Part shown: piece after piece, positions 61,691-64,000 of the stretch
Layout of the letters: the number at the start of each line of letters is the position of its first letter
How positions within the stretch are numbered: the stretch's first letter is position 1
DNA from: Ischnura elegans
Taxonomy: Eukaryota; Arthropoda; Insecta; Odonata; Coenagrionidae
DNA length: 64,000 nucleotides
Direction of reading: 5' to 3'
Assembly: GCF_921293095.1 (NCBI RefSeq)
Contig: NC_060248.1
Location: 13,348,744 to 13,412,743, forward strand
Notes under the pieces: generated by a model
Databases searched by the model: none
What the model was told of the DNA's origin: nothing
The model's input: the letters and a program-made list of their open reading frames with translations, nothing else
Translations under genes and position numbers: made by a program

Positions 61691-62289
61691 GATATAACTT
61701 TAATGTCACTTATCTTATTTACGTTATTTCACTCGCACTAAATACTGTAATAAGTTTCAATATTGCACTGTATTTTACTTCAGATACAGTATTGAATATT
61801 GTACTTAGTTTATAGTTTATGTTTCATATCCATTTTTTAAACTTTGTAAATTAAGTAATAAGTTCTTTGTTTTTCTTAATAATGAGGTTAGTTTTCTTGA
61901 AATTTTGCCTCTGAGTTGCTTGGATAACGCGTGATCGGATTAGCGAGACTCCTCTGTATAGGCAACCCGCACATCGCTAAGCGCGAGAAATACGTAAAAT
62001 TATAGCATAAACGTTATTTTCCAAGGTAAATCAGCTATCAGTCAGGCGAGTCATATTTCTTGGAATTCCTCTTTACTGAAGAAAAATCCTGAGGAATGAT
62101 TGGTAAGGTACCTAACATCATTTACTTCTATATTACCTATATAAATTTTGATGATGCGATTTAAAATACGATGAAATAATCGAAGACGAGAGAGAATGAA
62201 TGTGTTATGTTACAAATTCAACTTTTCGAGAAAATTAAATGTGTGTTGAAATATTTCCTGGAGTGTAGGTCAACGTATGTTATGCAAAA

Positions 62290-62340
62290 AAAGTTATAGC
62301 CAACGTTTCTGTTTATTTAAAACCATCGTCAGGGTTTAAT
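62290..62340 (-). repeat. Isolated hammerhead-like module
   Basis: - strand CCTGACGATGG, a hairpin through GTTTT-AAAT-AAAC, then AGAAACGTTGGC. Same order as the modules at 8801 and 47838; no flanking repeat arms seen. Confidence 0.45.
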
Positions 62341-63899
62341 TTTGTACATATATATTGATATTGAGAAAATTAAAGTTAAAAATTATCTATGGCTACTTTT
62401 TTATGGTACCTTTACGAAGTTAGTGTTTTGTTTTCCCTTGGATTCGAATGCCTCTTTCGATAGCTGAGCATACAACACCTTCTTCCATGCAATATCTCAA
62501 ATTTTTCTAGAATGAAACATAACATCTTCATCCACTTATGTCCTCAATTGTAACTTGGTTGCTGGTAACGTCTCTGCTTCCCGCATTTTGCAAAATTGAG
62601 GCGTTGCCCATCATAGTTATTGACATGAGTTTTAATATTTCAGAATGTTTCGGCGGTTCTAAAGACTGATCTGTTTAGGTTTATATTCTTCAAGAGGTTG
62701 CTCTTATTGCTGTAGCCGTGAATTCAAACACTCTATTCTTAGCATGTGTTTTGATATCATTGTCATATGAGGTTAACTCATTGTTATACACAATTTTGAA
62801 GATCGAAACAGGTAGGTGACGTCCCCCATTCTGCATAAACTGAGTAAACCGATTTCCGGCATGACTCTTGCGAGCATAGCAGGGAATATTTTGGCAATTT
62901 CCACGTGGATACTGGTTTTCAAAGCTTTTAGTGTCTTTGGATGGTTTTCACAAACTACGAGTTTAAAAAAAAGCAGATACTTTTGTAGAAGTCATCTCTC
63001 CTGTATCTTAAATAAGCTCTTAGGAAACATCCCTGATGCCTCATTCCTTCGCCGTTCTTTTATTGCTTTGTCCATTTCCGTTCTTAAAATATAGGCTACC
63101 ACGTTATTCATTTATAATTTACCTTCCTCTTCAATTGCGTCCACTCTGGCTTCAGTATTCCATTATTGTACCACAGGGAGCCTTTTAAAAGCATTCCAGC
63201 GCTATTTATGAACATTATATCAACACCGTCATCACCTGTCAGAGATCCTGTGTGTTTATTTCAATAGTGTGAATAATGCCAATTATTATTTTTTCACATG
63301 CTTGAAATAAAACCGTGCCTCGAATCATATCACTTCTTATATTTCTGCACCCGATCGCATTTGACGCATGTTTTTTTTAGCTCACGTTGAAACTGAATTC
63401 GATTAAGGCAAGATATTAATTATAGTTAATTGAGCTCAATTTCCTATCGCTGGTTAGTAGTAATGTGAGAGCGCCTTGCATGGAATAATATTTATCGGAG
63501 TTGAATAAAATTTCTGATTTACCAGCTTAATTTCAATTTTGAAATATCCACCAACAACTGTTTCAAAAATTAAAGCTAGTGGAAATTCATACATGCGTTG
63601 CAAAAAATTTAAATAGTTAAATTTTCATTCCTTGCGGCGCTAAGTAATTACTCTGAAAATACATACAGTGCGCTTATAAATATTATCGGAAGTCAACAAA
63701 CCTAAGTTTGGTTTGAGCAGCCCTACGCTCCACTCTTCCGTAAGCTAACATTTTCATATTTACGTATGCTTAATCTTTTTCATCTAAGTCAACTTATTCT
63801 GCGTAACTCATTTTCAGCCTGTTTTTGCCTTTTTGCCATCCACTAGTCTATCCGCGATGTTTTTAATTTTATGGTGACCAATCACCGGCAAACAGGAGC
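62341..63899. other. Upstream intergenic, no gene seen
   Basis: A broken - strand frame in 62816-63094 (KALKTSIHVEIAKIFPAML) hints at a decayed transposase, but I cannot assign it. The rest is featureless. Confidence 0.3.
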
Positions 63900-64000
63900 A
63901 TCTACAGTATTCCAGAGCAATGGATACATAAACACATGCAATGAGTCGTCCTAGCAAGTGGCGCCATTAATTTTATTAATCGTTTAGCAAGTCTTCATCG
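63900..64000 (-). repeat. LINE 3' end, running off the window
   Basis: - strand ATTAATAAAATTAATGGCGC, then GACGACTCATTGCATGTGTT, matching the relic at 50155-50205. Continues past 64000. Confidence 0.55.

Noticed and set aside
62816-63094. Decayed transposase on the - strand
   Set aside because: Only a short, loosely similar frame; no catalytic residues or terminal repeats could be found.

Overview
The window looks like nuclear DNA from an insect or close arthropod with a large, transposon-rich genome. The main evidence is a three-exon cytochrome P450 of the CYP307 (spook) type, a Halloween gene of ecdysteroid synthesis. Spliceosomal GT-AG introns up to 26 kb and the mix of Ty3/gypsy, mariner, hAT-like, Harbinger-like, LINE and tRNA-derived SINE sequences fit this. 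The species cannot be fixed from the sequence.

Only two host genes can be supported. The first is on the + strand: the last three exons (3517-3625, 5385-5537, 7129-7326) of a coiled-coil protein that starts left of any exon I can see. The second is spook on the - strand: exon 1 at 46480-46819, exon 2 at 19418-20218 and exon 3 at 9834-10186. The exons join in frame (phase 1 at both introns) into 497 residues. The two genes are tail to tail, about 2 kb apart. More than 35 kb of the window is spook intron.

Layout: 1-3.5 kb, a broken mariner transposase, a foldback repeat and a small MITE. 3.5-7.9 kb, the coiled-coil gene with a hAT MITE, a LINE relic and hairpins in its introns. 7.9-9.8 kb, intergenic, with a foldback carrying a hammerhead-ribozyme-like core in each arm. 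9.8-20.2 kb, spook exons 3 and 2; intron 2 holds a 3-kb DNA transposon with about 644-bp terminal inverted repeats, a hAT MITE, and an apparently intact Ty3/gypsy element (142-bp LTRs, AAAAT target duplication, 1360-residue Gag-Pol), oriented antisense to spook. A small hAT-like insertion sits 8 bp from the exon 2 splice donor. 20.2-46.5 kb, intron 1: first about 5 kb with few recognisable repeats, then six full copies and one fragment of a 665-bp MITE family, hAT MITEs, SINEs, LINE 3' ends and nested foldbacks. 46.5-64 kb, the spook start and then upstream sequence made mostly of LINE relics, SINEs and MITEs, with one GC-rich island near 59.9-60.35 kb.

Nothing here amounts to a new multi-gene system. 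The most interesting signals are the repeated hairpin modules resembling hammerhead ribozyme cores, a MITE family that brings a joined E-box and cAMP-response element (CACGTGACGTCAC) into the intron of an ecdysone-synthesis gene again and again, and several nested insertions whose empty site can be rebuilt inside the window.
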